14,368 bases of DNA from Clostridiales bacterium. GTDB lineage: Bacteria; Bacillota; Clostridia; Lachnospirales; Lachnospiraceae. The notes under the pieces are model-generated. The model did not search any database and was not told where the DNA came from. It saw only the letters and a program-made list of their open reading frames with translations. Of this stretch, positions 7,370 to 14,368 are shown in pieces. Position 1 is the first letter of the stretch; each line of letters starts with the position of its first letter. The stretch covers positions 11,613-25,980 of the forward strand of contig JAHZAR010000021.1 of assembly GCA_019423835.1 (NCBI GenBank), written 5' to 3'. Position numbers and translations under genes: made by a program.

Positions 7370-9457
7370 ATGCTTCCGGAAATCAGGCTGGATCAGGAAA
7401 ACTTTGAGGAAATTGTTGAAGAGGGAAGGAGCATGATTTCCTCCATATACCCTCAATGGACAGATTATAATTATTCAGATCCCGGAATCACCATTCTGGA
7501 GCTGTTTGCCTGGCTGAAGGAGATGCAGCATTTCTCTATGGATCAGGTGACAGATGACCAGAGGATGAAGTTCCTGAAATTATTGGGACAAAGGCCCCGC
7601 ACGGCTGTTCCTGCAAACATGACGGTCAGTATCCGGGGGGAGAAGGAACTTCTATTAAAGAAAGGAACCAGGTTTTACGCCGGTTCTGTCTGCTTTGAGA
7701 CGGAGACGGAGGAGCGCTGCCCGATGGGGGAGATCTGTTTCTGCAGATCGGTTTCCCGGCGGGGAGAAGAGCGGCTGGACGGCCGAGAGCTGGCATTTGG
7801 GAACCGGATCCGGTTTGCTCCGTTTGGAGAAGAGCCCCATGAGGAGGATCGGTTTGTGATAGGATTAAGCCGTCCGCTGGAAAGAGAGGCAGTCTACCAT
7901 TTATCTCTGATGCTCTATGATGGGTATCCGGTAAAGAGAGGCATTATAGAGGGACCGATGCCTGCTCCTCTGGCCCGCGTGAGGCTTGAAATGTGGGATG
8001 GAACGGCTTGGAAGCCGGCCCGGATAGAGAGGGATGAGACATGCGGCCTTTTGAGGGACGGGCGGATTGAATTTAAGACGGAACAGGAAATGGCTTTCGG
8101 AAGGATGCATGGGGAAGAGGGATATTTTCTTTCTCTGCTCTTGGAAAAGGAAGATTATGATGTAGCTCCGGTTTTGACGGGAATCAGCCTTAATTATGTC
8201 CCCCTGATTCAGAAGGAGACATTGGTGAGTTCGGCGGAAAGCATCGCTGTCCGGAATGAGAATGGGGAGCTGACGATGGAGATTTCAGCAGCAGGTGGCG
8301 ATCGTCTTGAGGCATATTGGAAAAAGGGAGAGAAATGGATTCCTGCTGTTATACTGGATACCAGGGCAGAAAAGGAAGGCAGAATTTTGCTAAAGCTGAG
8401 AGAGACACGTCCGGAGGCGGAATCCGAAGTGCAGGTGCTGACAGTGTGGAAGAGAGAAAAACAGGATGCGGTTCTGCAGTTTGAGGGAAACGGTCTCCCC
8501 GACCAGATATTCAGCTTGGGCCTGGAAAATGTTCTGGAGAGGGATTTTCGCGTTCTTGTCGAGGATGCAGCGACAGCCGGCGTCTTCCGGGAATGGACCC
8601 GGGCAGATGACTTTGATGCTCTGGGACCGGAAGACCGCTGTTATGTTCTGGACAGCGGGAGAGGACTTTTGATTTTTGGAGACGGAGATCACGGACGGCC
8701 TCCGGAGGGGGAGATCCGGCTGGCAGGACTGAGCATTACCATGGGAAAGGCGGGAAATGTAAAGAGCGGCCAGCTGAGGCAGGCAACCGGCTTATCAGAG
8801 GATATTCATATCGACAGTTTTATGGATGCGAAGGACGGAATAGACGGAGAGACGATTGAAGAGTGTTTCCAGCGCTTCAGGGAAGAGGCAAAACGTCCTC
8901 ACAGAGCGGTAAGTGCACAGGATTATGAAGAATTGATCCGGCAGACGCCAGGCCTTATGATTCAATCCTGCCGGGTGCTGGAACCCACAGATAGGGAGAG
9001 AGAGGAGGGAGGACACAACTGTGCTGAGATTGTTGTCCGGCCTTACAGCACACGGGGTGCTGGAAAGCTCAGCCAGCCCTACCGAGAAAATATCCTTGCT
9101 TTTCTGGAACCCAGGCGCCTGTTGGGAACCGAGATTAAGATCCATTCTCCCGAGTATGTGGAGATCACTCTTTACGCTGAGGTAAAGATCCGGCACCAGT
9201 ATCCGGATGCCAGAGTTCAGGTGGAGAGGGAGGTCAGAAAGTATTTTCAGGAGCTTGAAAACACGTTTGGACAGCCGATCATCCGAGGCAGGCTTTACGG
9301 GAGGATTGACAGTCTGGAATGCGTGGAGGAAATCTCTGCTCTGGTTATTGAGGCAAGGGGAAACAGGATCTTCAGGAGCAAAGGAGGGGACGTTTTTCTT
9401 CCCCCAAATGGAGCTGTTATCCTTCGGGATGTTCGCTGCGGTGTCGTAAACGGATAG
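7370..9457 (+). CDS. Baseplate J/gp47-like wedge protein, smaller paralogue (Afp11/Afp12-like)
   Basis: The product is 695 residues from the ATG; an in-frame GTG nine bases upstream is excluded by the ribosome binding site. The N-terminus has the signature of CIS putative baseplate assembly proteins: PQW at 28-30, then SDPGITILELFAWLKEMQ at 36-53 and MKFLKLLGQRP at 66-76. The baseplate-J core starts near 424 (YVLDSGRGLLIFGDGDHGRP), followed by GKAGNVKSGQL and the helical region RPHRAVSAQDYEELIRQTPG. The C-terminus (from about 570) carries the ILAFLEPRRLLGTEIKIHSPEYVEITL segment typical of the family. It should pair with the larger paralogue encoded just upstream in the inner baseplate ring. 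The 48-base gap before it is the longest between genes in the window; no hairpin strong enough to call a terminator is seen there. The gpI-like gene follows after 10 bases. Confidence 0.92.
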   Translation: MLPEIRLDQENFEEIVEEGRSMISSIYPQWTDYNYSDPGITILELFAWLKEMQHFSMDQVTDDQRMKFLKLLGQRPRTAVPANMTVSIRGEKELLLKKGTRFYAGSVCFETETEERCPMGEICFCRSVSRRGEERLDGRELAFGNRIRFAPFGEEPHEEDRFVIGLSRPLEREAVYHLSLMLYDGYPVKRGIIEGPMPAPLARVRLEMWDGTAWKPARIERDETCGLLRDGRIEFKTEQEMAFGRMHGEEGYFLSLLLEKEDYDVAPVLTGISLNYVPLIQKETLVSSAESIAVRNENGELTMEISAAGGDRLEAYWKKGEKWIPAVILDTRAEKEGRILLKLRETRPEAESEVQVLTVWKREKQDAVLQFEGNGLPDQIFSLGLENVLERDFRVLVEDAATAGVFREWTRADDFDALGPEDRCYVLDSGRGLLIFGDGDHGRPPEGEIRLAGLSITMGKAGNVKSGQLRQATGLSEDIHIDSFMDAKDGIDGETIEECFQRFREEAKRPHRAVSAQDYEELIRQTPGLMIQSCRVLEPTDREREEGGHNCAEIVVRPYSTRGAGKLSQPYRENILAFLEPRRLLGTEIKIHSPEYVEITLYAEVKIRHQYPDARVQVEREVRKYFQELENTFGQPIIRGRLYGRIDSLECVEEISALVIEARGNRIFRSKGGDVFLPPNGAVILRDVRCGVVNG

Positions 9458-9467
9458 GGGAATTGAC

Positions 9468-10598
9468 ATGAAATATTTTGTATTTAATAAGGCTTCTGAT
9501 TACAATCGAGGGAGTTTTGACGGCTGCTTTTGGGATGGGGAGGGAATTTCGATTTCAGAAGGAAGCCAGAGAGGAATCTATATTTCGCGGGTGCTGGACA
9601 GCCGGGAGCAGGGAACGATATGGCACAGGATCATCATGGATACAGATGAAAGGGGTGATGCATCTCTTCAGTTCTCGTTCTATGCTTCTGACGAGGCCAT
9701 GCTCCAGTATCAAGGCAAACAGAGGGAAATCGGCGAGCTGATCGCGGATATAGAACTTTCCAGTGAAGAGAAAGAGAAAGCTCTGTCCCCTTTTCTGAAA
9801 GTGAGAGTTTTAAATCCCAGGGACATCCTGCTCCACCAGATATCGGGGCGATTTTTCTGGTTTTTGGCAGAGATTTTTGGAAAGGGAACAGGCCGGCCGG
9901 CTGTCAGAGCAATCCGGGTCTACTTTCCCAGAGAGACATGGCTGTCCTACCTTCCCGCTGTGTATGGAGAGGGAAAAAAGAGTGTCGCTTTTTTAGAGCA
10001 GTTTCTCGGTATCTTTCAGTCCATGTATCAGGATATGGAGAATAAAATTGAGCACGGAGGCGCCTATATGGACCCGGCCAGCGGGAATGAGGAGATGCTG
10101 AGATGGGTCGCCGGGGGGCTGGACATCTCTGCCGTCTATCTGTGGACCGGAGACAGACTCAGGCGGCTTCTGGAGGAGGCTGCTGGGCTGTTTTCCATGA
10201 GGGGAACACGGCAGGGGCTGATACGGCTGGTTGAACTGTATACCGGGGAGAGGCCGCTGGTTGTAGAGACGTTTCAGGTTAAAAGATTTCTGAGAAAAGG
10301 CGGAAAGGGGGAATGTCTCCGGCGCCTTTACGGGGATGATGAATATACTATTCTTCTGCTGGTTCGCGAGGAGCGAATCGCCCGTCAGGAGGATTATCAG
10401 GCAGTCTGCAGGATTGCGGAAATGGCGGTTCCGGCTCATATTTCGGTCAAGATCATGCCTCTGAAATCAATGTTCTTTCTCGGAAATTATTCGTATCTGG
10501 GGATTAACAGCAGACTGGGACACTACCGCCCTCTCCGGCTGGACGGATTATCCCTGCTGCCTTTTACAGCTGTAGCTCAAACACAAGGAGGAGAGTAA
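9468..10598 (+). CDS. Phage tail protein, P2 gpI-like (CIS baseplate periphery)
   Basis: This 376-residue protein contains the gpI-type tail domain at about 157-262: TWLSYLPAVYGEGKKSVAFLEQFLGIFQSMYQDMENKI, then LRWVAGGLDI with a conserved Trp, and RLRRLLEEAAGLFSMRGTRQGLIRLVELYTG. In phage P2, gpI connects the wedge protein gpJ to the tail fibre gpH; in CIS clusters the homologue sits at the outer baseplate. The roughly 150 N-terminal residues are an extension rich in beta strands (KYFVFNKASDYNRGSFDGCFW, FLKVRVLN), with no counterpart in the small P2 gpI. Unlike in phages, no fibre gene follows. AGGGGA at 9456-9461 precedes the ATG by 6 bases. The stop overlaps the next start as TAATG at 10596-10600, so it is coupled to the following unknown protein, a candidate partner. 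Confidence 0.88.
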   Translation: MKYFVFNKASDYNRGSFDGCFWDGEGISISEGSQRGIYISRVLDSREQGTIWHRIIMDTDERGDASLQFSFYASDEAMLQYQGKQREIGELIADIELSSEEKEKALSPFLKVRVLNPRDILLHQISGRFFWFLAEIFGKGTGRPAVRAIRVYFPRETWLSYLPAVYGEGKKSVAFLEQFLGIFQSMYQDMENKIEHGGAYMDPASGNEEMLRWVAGGLDISAVYLWTGDRLRRLLEEAAGLFSMRGTRQGLIRLVELYTGERPLVVETFQVKRFLRKGGKGECLRRLYGDDEYTILLLVREERIARQEDYQAVCRIAEMAVPAHISVKIMPLKSMFFLGNYSYLGINSRLGHYRPLRLDGLSLLPFTAVAQTQGGE

Positions 10599-12319
10599 TG
10601 AAGAATCTGAAATATTTTCCTTTTGAAAGGAACAAATACTATTATGGAAAACTTTTGACAGAGCGGGATTTTACAGAAGAGCAGCGCTACCTGAACGATA
10701 AGCGCCGGCTGTGCAACCGCTTTTTGGCAGGTGTTGGAGTTGCGGCAGGGCTGAATGTAGTGCAGGTCGATGAGAAGAGTATTTCTGTAGAAGCGGGAAT
10801 TGCGTTGGACTTTTCAGGCAGAGAACTGGTGGTGGATACTCCTGTGATGTGCCGTCTTTCCACGATCGAGGGCTTTGAGGCTGCGGTTGGCCAGGGGAAA
10901 AAAGGTTACGTTTATCTGTGCATTGAGTATGATGAAAAGGAAACGTCCCCGGCCCACAATGTTGTTGAGAGCGCCCAGGGCAGCAGGGAGGAGTTCGACA
11001 AATACCAGGAGGGCTATCGTCTCTACCTGACAGAGCAGGAACCGGCCTCCCTGGCAATGACGGCGGAAGATCTGCTCAACCGCAGTATAGTTTTGTACCG
11101 GGATGATCAGCTATGTCTGATGGAAACGCTGCCTCGCAGGATAAAGGGCGGGGAGACCTTTGCTGTGAAGGTGACTTTAGAAAATACGGGACATGGAAGC
11201 AGAGTGAGCGGCAGACTCTCTCAGGAACTGGACTGTGTCTCCTACAGGGGGGAAAATCGCCTGGAGCTTCAGTGGAATGATCTTCTGCTGGAGCGGGGGC
11301 AGAAGGATGAGCAGATTTTTTATCTGGAAGCCAGAGATTTAAAAGAAGGGGAGGCTGTCTTTTCCGTGGCGCCGCAGGATTTGAACCTGAGTGCCGGAGG
11401 TGGACAGCTGAAGCAGGAAAAGGAAAATACGGTTCGGATTCCTATTACCGGTGAAGAGGAATCGGCGGCTTTGGTGCGGCAGTATTACCGGGACGCGATG
11501 GAGAACGCTGTCCGGAACAATTATCCCCAGGGCATTTATCTGGCGAAAATATACCTGATCTGTACCAAAGATACTTATATGATTCAGAGAGTGGAGGATA
11601 TGCCCTTTGAGGAATACGTCTACAACGGCCACCTTATGATGGGGCTGGTACAGGTGCTGGAGCGGGAAGTAAAGCAACTGAAGGAACAGAGACGTTCTTT
11701 TACGGAAATCAGTCCGCCAGAAAAAGAGGACAGGCAGGAGAGGCCTACTGTGGCACGGGGAACAGTAGAAATTGATCTGGGAATCGGGGGAAAACGTGGC
11801 CAGAGGTTTTTTTCCCACGAGATTTTCCACGGACTTGGTCTGGGAAATGTAAAAATTGATTTAAGCCTTATGGACGATGAGAGGATCTACAGCGGATCGG
11901 CAGAAATCTTTGAGGAGATGGATCCGAAGGCTGAGCTTGCGGCCAGGCTGGATGCTTCAAGGGGGTGCTTTACTGTCGGACTTCGCCTGACAGAACCTAC
12001 CAGCCGGCAGAAGGCCGTTGTTTTTTGGAGGGCAGAATGGTCCGGTGAGGCCATGAATCAGGAATACCGGGAAAAACGCCTGTATATCCGCCCTGCCCAC
12101 CTGGAACTGAAGGTGAGAGAGAGCGCCTGGCTGGAGGCAGTCTGTGAAAATATATATGGGATGACGGTAACATGGACAGTTAAGACCCAGGATGGAGGGA
12201 CTGTTACAGGAGACGGACTGTATACAGCCCCCAATTCTCCGGGGGTATATGAAGTTCGGGCATGGTGCCAAGAGGCACCTGAACTGGGGTCATCTATTTT
12301 TATAATTGTGAGGGAGTAA
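10598..12319 (+). CDS. CIS-associated protein of unknown function with two probable Ig-like domains
   Basis: This 573-residue protein has no family name I can assign with confidence. Residues 1-110 are distinctive: an aromatic, basic start (KYFPFERNKYYYGKLLTERD), a helix (EEQRYLNDKRRLCNRFL), then a beta-rich stretch (GVAAGLNVVQVDEKSISVEAG, GRELVVD). Similar N-termini occur, as far as I recall, in unnamed proteins beside Gram-positive CIS baseplate genes. Residues 181-283 look like an Ig/CARDB-type sandwich (GETFAVKVTLENTG). Residues 338-370 form a charged helix, possibly a coiled coil. Residues 495-573 resemble a bacterial Ig-like (Big_2-type) domain (VTWTVKTQDGGTVTGDGLYTAPNSPGVYEVRAW). There is no signal peptide or membrane segment, so the Ig folds probably act in the particle. 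Translational coupling to the gpI-like gene suggests a peripheral baseplate or adaptor role. AAGGAGG at 10585-10591 is 6 bases before the ATG. Confidence 0.85.
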   Translation: MKNLKYFPFERNKYYYGKLLTERDFTEEQRYLNDKRRLCNRFLAGVGVAAGLNVVQVDEKSISVEAGIALDFSGRELVVDTPVMCRLSTIEGFEAAVGQGKKGYVYLCIEYDEKETSPAHNVVESAQGSREEFDKYQEGYRLYLTEQEPASLAMTAEDLLNRSIVLYRDDQLCLMETLPRRIKGGETFAVKVTLENTGHGSRVSGRLSQELDCVSYRGENRLELQWNDLLLERGQKDEQIFYLEARDLKEGEAVFSVAPQDLNLSAGGGQLKQEKENTVRIPITGEEESAALVRQYYRDAMENAVRNNYPQGIYLAKIYLICTKDTYMIQRVEDMPFEEYVYNGHLMMGLVQVLEREVKQLKEQRRSFTEISPPEKEDRQERPTVARGTVEIDLGIGGKRGQRFFSHEIFHGLGLGNVKIDLSLMDDERIYSGSAEIFEEMDPKAELAARLDASRGCFTVGLRLTEPTSRQKAVVFWRAEWSGEAMNQEYREKRLYIRPAHLELKVRESAWLEAVCENIYGMTVTWTVKTQDGGTVTGDGLYTAPNSPGVYEVRAWCQEAPELGSSIFIIVRE

Positions 12320-12322
12320 ACG

Positions 12323-13201
12323 ATGGTAATCCGAAATCTGGAAGAACAGTACATTATAATACGCAAGTGCAGGGAAGAGGGAGAGCAGTATCTGTGCCGG
12401 GAGGAATCCGGAAGAAAGAGCGGTGAGAGACGCATAATCCGGATCCCTCTGAAACAAGTCCGGCCTTCTCTGATTGCCTATGTGTCTGAACAGCTTAAAA
12501 AAGACAATTTTGCAGATTTCGGAGATTACTTTACAGACGATCAGTATCTGTACGTGATGATGATTATAGGGCAGGGGATTCCCCTGTCTATGAAGCTGGC
12601 AGAAGAAAGATGTTCTTTGAGGGAACGGTTTAAAATCGGGGAGGGGATTCTGACAGATCTGATTCTCCAGGATGTCCCGGATTTCTTTTTTGAGGCAGCC
12701 ATGGATCCGGAGCTGATCCGGGTATCCCGCTCTATGGACGTGTTCTTCGATTATGATCTTTCCCGGCTGCCCTGTTTTGAGGAAGGGGATTTTCAGAAGG
12801 GGGCCAGGAAACTTGGCGGCGTGTTTCGTCTCATTTTTGAAAACGAGTTAAAACTGAGAGCCCTTCCAGAATTGGAACGGCTGATCTATGAGATGGAGCA
12901 TGAAGGCTTTTCTTCGTATTTGGATATTCACAAGGCTTTTATTCCTATCGCCGAAGAGTGGAGCGCAAAAGAAGAAACAGATCTCAAGCCGGGAAAATGG
13001 TCATTCCGTCTCTGGGAAAAGATCAAGATGCTGGGCAGAATGTTAAAGAAGCTGGCGCTTGCCGCGATCCTTCTGCTTGCCCTGGCTTATCTGGCGCTGT
13101 CCATCCGTGAGTATGTAAAGGCACCGGAAATACAGCGTCAGTATGAGCAAATCGGAGATCTGAAGATTCAGGAAATACAGCAGGAAGAAAGCGAGGAGTG
13201 A
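12323..13201 (+). CDS. EssB/YukC-like membrane-anchored pseudokinase
   Basis: This 292-residue protein has a cytoplasmic domain (1-240), one membrane helix (about 244-261, LALAAILLLALAYLALSI) and a short outside tail of about 30 residues. Basic residues before the helix (RLWEKIKMLGRMLKK) place the N-terminus inside. The cytoplasmic part reads like a degenerate protein kinase. YLYVMMIIGQGIPL (75-88) resembles the hinge strand. LRERFKIGEGILTDLIL (99-115) resembles helix E. DPELIRVSRSMDVFFDYDLS (128-147) sits where kinases have the KPENI and DFG loops, with DYD in place of DFG and no HRD motif, so it should be inactive. EssB/YukC, the type VII secretion pseudokinase, has the same order of kinase-like domain then one helix, but a much longer outer domain. 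The gene starts 3 bases after the Ig-domain gene, with AGGGAG at 12311-12316. Assignment rests on pattern and topology, not on a search. Confidence 0.85.
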   Translation: MVIRNLEEQYIIIRKCREEGEQYLCREESGRKSGERRIIRIPLKQVRPSLIAYVSEQLKKDNFADFGDYFTDDQYLYVMMIIGQGIPLSMKLAEERCSLRERFKIGEGILTDLILQDVPDFFFEAAMDPELIRVSRSMDVFFDYDLSRLPCFEEGDFQKGARKLGGVFRLIFENELKLRALPELERLIYEMEHEGFSSYLDIHKAFIPIAEEWSAKEETDLKPGKWSFRLWEKIKMLGRMLKKLALAAILLLALAYLALSIREYVKAPEIQRQYEQIGDLKIQEIQQEESEE

Positions 13202-13207
13202 CAGGCT

Positions 13208-14368
13208 ATGAAATTTGACGATTCATCCGGTTTCTTAAAAAGCATGAATACATATATTACCAGAATGGGACGCATGCTGTCCATGCCTGTAGCGACAGCT
13301 ATACGCAGCCTGAAGACCATGGCTCAGCCCACATCGATCGCCAGAAAAGCGACTAACGATGTGATGGGAGAAGTCAAGAAGCTGAAAGATCCGCCCCGGT
13401 CTCTGAAGGCGTACATCAGTTTTGGCGACCACTACATAGCGAAGAGGCTTCTTTACCTCATGCTTCTGCTGGTCATCGTTGCCCCTGCTCTGTTTCTCAA
13501 CTACCTGTTTCCGGTCCTCCAGTCCCAGTTTCTGACCAGGACTATGCCTGTCGATTCGATTGAAACCGCGGGCTATACGGGCAAGGTCAGACTGACGGAT
13601 CGGGAGACAGGTCAGATGCTCTTTCAGGGAAGGCTGGAAGAGGGGCGGATAAACGGGTTCGGAACATTATACGGCTATGACGGAGCCCTAATGTATGAAG
13701 GCTCCTTTCAGATGGAGATGTATAACGGTTATGGAGAGCAATACTATGAGAACGGGAGTCTGGAATATGAAGGTAATTTTGCAATGAATCAGTATTCCGG
13801 CCAGGGTCGCCTGTACTGGGAGAGCGGTTATCTGAAATACGATGGCGATTTTGATAAAGGACTGTACTCGGGCGAGGGGCAGCTATACCGGAAAGACGGT
13901 TCCTTGGAGTATGCAGGCAGCTTTGAAAAGGGCTTATACTCCGGCCAGGGACAGCTGTACGGGGAGGATGGAGAACTGCTCTATGAGGGCGAATTTGAAA
14001 ACGGATTGTATTCCGGCCAGGGCACTCTATACAGGGATGGTGTGAAGAGTTACCAGGGTGCTTTTAAGGAAGGGGCTCCGGATGGAAACGGCAAAACCTA
14101 CGAGAATGGAACTGTGATTGCGGAAGGAACTTACGGCGACTCCGTTTTTTCTTCAGGACAGATTACAGAACGGTATAAAGACGGGACAGTAAAGTACCAG
14201 GGAGGCTATGAAAATGGTGCTTACCAGGGAACAGGCCGCCTGTACCGGGAGGATGGAACACTGGAATATGAGGGCGATTTTTTTAAAGGATTCGACGACC
14301 GCCAAGGCCTACTCGTCAAGTGGCACGCTGCCCCTACGCGGCGCTCTTCCGATCTCTATGAGGGCGAA
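13208..14368 (+). CDS. Single-pass membrane protein with extracytoplasmic MORN repeats (3' partial, end contaminated)
   Basis: The frame runs from an ATG with GAGGAG 9 bases upstream (13193-13198) to the window end with no stop: 387 visible codons. Residues 1-80 are a basic, probably cytoplasmic region without Cys. Residues 81-103 are the membrane helix (LLYLMLLLVIVAPALFLNYL). After a short linker, from residue 137, come about nine MORN-type repeats of 24 residues, with typical units YDGDFDKGLYSGEGQLYRKD (211-230) and YEGEFENGLYSGQGTLYRDG (259-278). One unit near 306-328 is degenerate. MORN repeats form elongated beta sheets often used for protein or lipid contact. By the positive-inside rule the repeats face outward. 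The gene follows the pseudokinase by 6 bases, so the two probably form one membrane complex. Residues from about 360 on, including APTRRSSDL, are translated from adapter-like sequence and should not be trusted. Confidence 0.85.
   Translation, partial: MKFDDSSGFLKSMNTYITRMGRMLSMPVATAIRSLKTMAQPTSIARKATNDVMGEVKKLKDPPRSLKAYISFGDHYIAKRLLYLMLLLVIVAPALFLNYLFPVLQSQFLTRTMPVDSIETAGYTGKVRLTDRETGQMLFQGRLEEGRINGFGTLYGYDGALMYEGSFQMEMYNGYGEQYYENGSLEYEGNFAMNQYSGQGRLYWESGYLKYDGDFDKGLYSGEGQLYRKDGSLEYAGSFEKGLYSGQGQLYGEDGELLYEGEFENGLYSGQGTLYRDGVKSYQGAFKEGAPDGNGKTYENGTVIAEGTYGDSVFSSGQITERYKDGTVKYQGGYENGAYQGTGRLYREDGTLEYEGDFFKGFDDRQGLLVKWHAAPTRRSSDLYEGE
13616..14285 (+). repeat. 72-nt period tandem repeats encoding MORN units
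   Basis: Successive units begin near 13694, 13766, 13838, 13910, 13982, 14051, 14195 and 14267, with weaker copies near 13616 and 14123. They encode Y(E/D/Q)G-x-F...G-x-YSGxGxLY blocks of 23-24 residues. DNA identity is highest among the copies between 13838 and 14050, which share stretches such as the codons for GLYSGQG. Such near-identical units make the region hard to assemble from short reads. Confidence 0.85.
14286..14355 (+). other. Probable Illumina P5/read-1 adapter remnant (sequencing artefact)
   Basis: The stretch aligns without gaps to a full-length dual-index Illumina adapter as I know it. Bases 14286-14314 match the 29-base P5 part at 21 positions. Bases 14315-14322 (GTCAAGTG) occupy the 8-base index position. 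Bases 14323-14355 match the 33-base read-1 primer at 27 positions, ending in a perfect GCGCTCTTCCGATCT. The mismatches fit a low-quality read. The last 13 bases (14356-14368, CTATGAGGGCGAA) are identical to 13981-13993 and would be the start of the insert after the adapter. Translation gives TRRSSDL, a common adapter signature in metagenomic proteins. Confidence 0.88.

Noticed and set aside
8795..9469. A 224-codon antisense open frame
   Set aside because: It lies wholly opposite the conserved C-terminal part of the second baseplate-J gene, has no recognisable domain, and its composition is that expected of a shadow of a GC-moderate gene.
1276..12319. A prophage or R-type bacteriocin
   Set aside because: No capsid, terminase, portal, integrase, holin or lysin is present. 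The LysM/tube adaptor, large paired J proteins and membrane genes are typical of a CIS rather than a phage tail, although regions outside the window were not seen.
12323..13201. A true type VII secretion EssB gene
   Set aside because: No WXG100, EssC, EsaA or YukD-like gene is visible and the long outer EssB domain is missing. Only similarity in layout is claimed.
13616..14285. A CRISPR-like or noncoding tandem repeat array
   Set aside because: The 72-base period is fully explained by in-frame MORN codons, with changes mostly at third positions and no spacers.

Overview
The window is one continuous + strand operon for a contractile injection system (CIS: a phage-tail-like sheathed syringe, related to the Afp/PVC particles and to contractile phage baseplates). 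It most likely comes from a Gram-positive gut-type Clostridia, perhaps Lachnospiraceae. That assignment is an inference from strong AGGAGG-type ribosome binding sites before nearly every gene, purine-rich GGA-heavy codon use, and a membrane module resembling Firmicutes EssB. Eleven genes lie head to tail with gaps from -1 to 48 bases. No intergenic stretch is long enough for an internal promoter or terminator to be obvious, and no region of 300 bases lacks a gene.

Layout: (1) 1-1248, the 3' part of an unrecognised charged, helical protein. (2) 1276-4267, the inner baseplate: a tube-like/LysM adaptor, a gpD/gp27-type hub, a gp5/VgrG-type spike and a gp25-type sheath initiator. (3) 4304-10598, the wedge and periphery: two paralogous baseplate-J proteins (gp6-like) and a P2 gpI-like tail protein. 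(4) 10598-12319, an accessory protein of unknown function with two probable Ig-like domains. (5) 12323 to the end, two single-pass membrane proteins: an EssB/YukC-like pseudokinase and a protein with about nine 24-residue MORN repeats predicted outside the membrane.

The most interesting point is part 5. The last two genes follow the baseplate genes with gaps of only 3 and 6 bases. This suggests that the syringe is tied to the cytoplasmic membrane by a pseudokinase/MORN complex, rather than being released by lysis as in free extracellular CIS. Sheath, inner tube, AAA+ ATPase, cap, tape measure, PAAR tip, receptor fibres and effectors are not in the window and would have to lie outside it.

Both ends carry signs of assembly trouble. 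The first 55 bases are repeated exactly at 535-589, 178 codons later. Bases 14286-14355 look like a degraded full-length Illumina P5/read-1 adapter with an 8-base index. The last gene is therefore genuine only to about 14285, and the first gene may contain a collapsed repeat.
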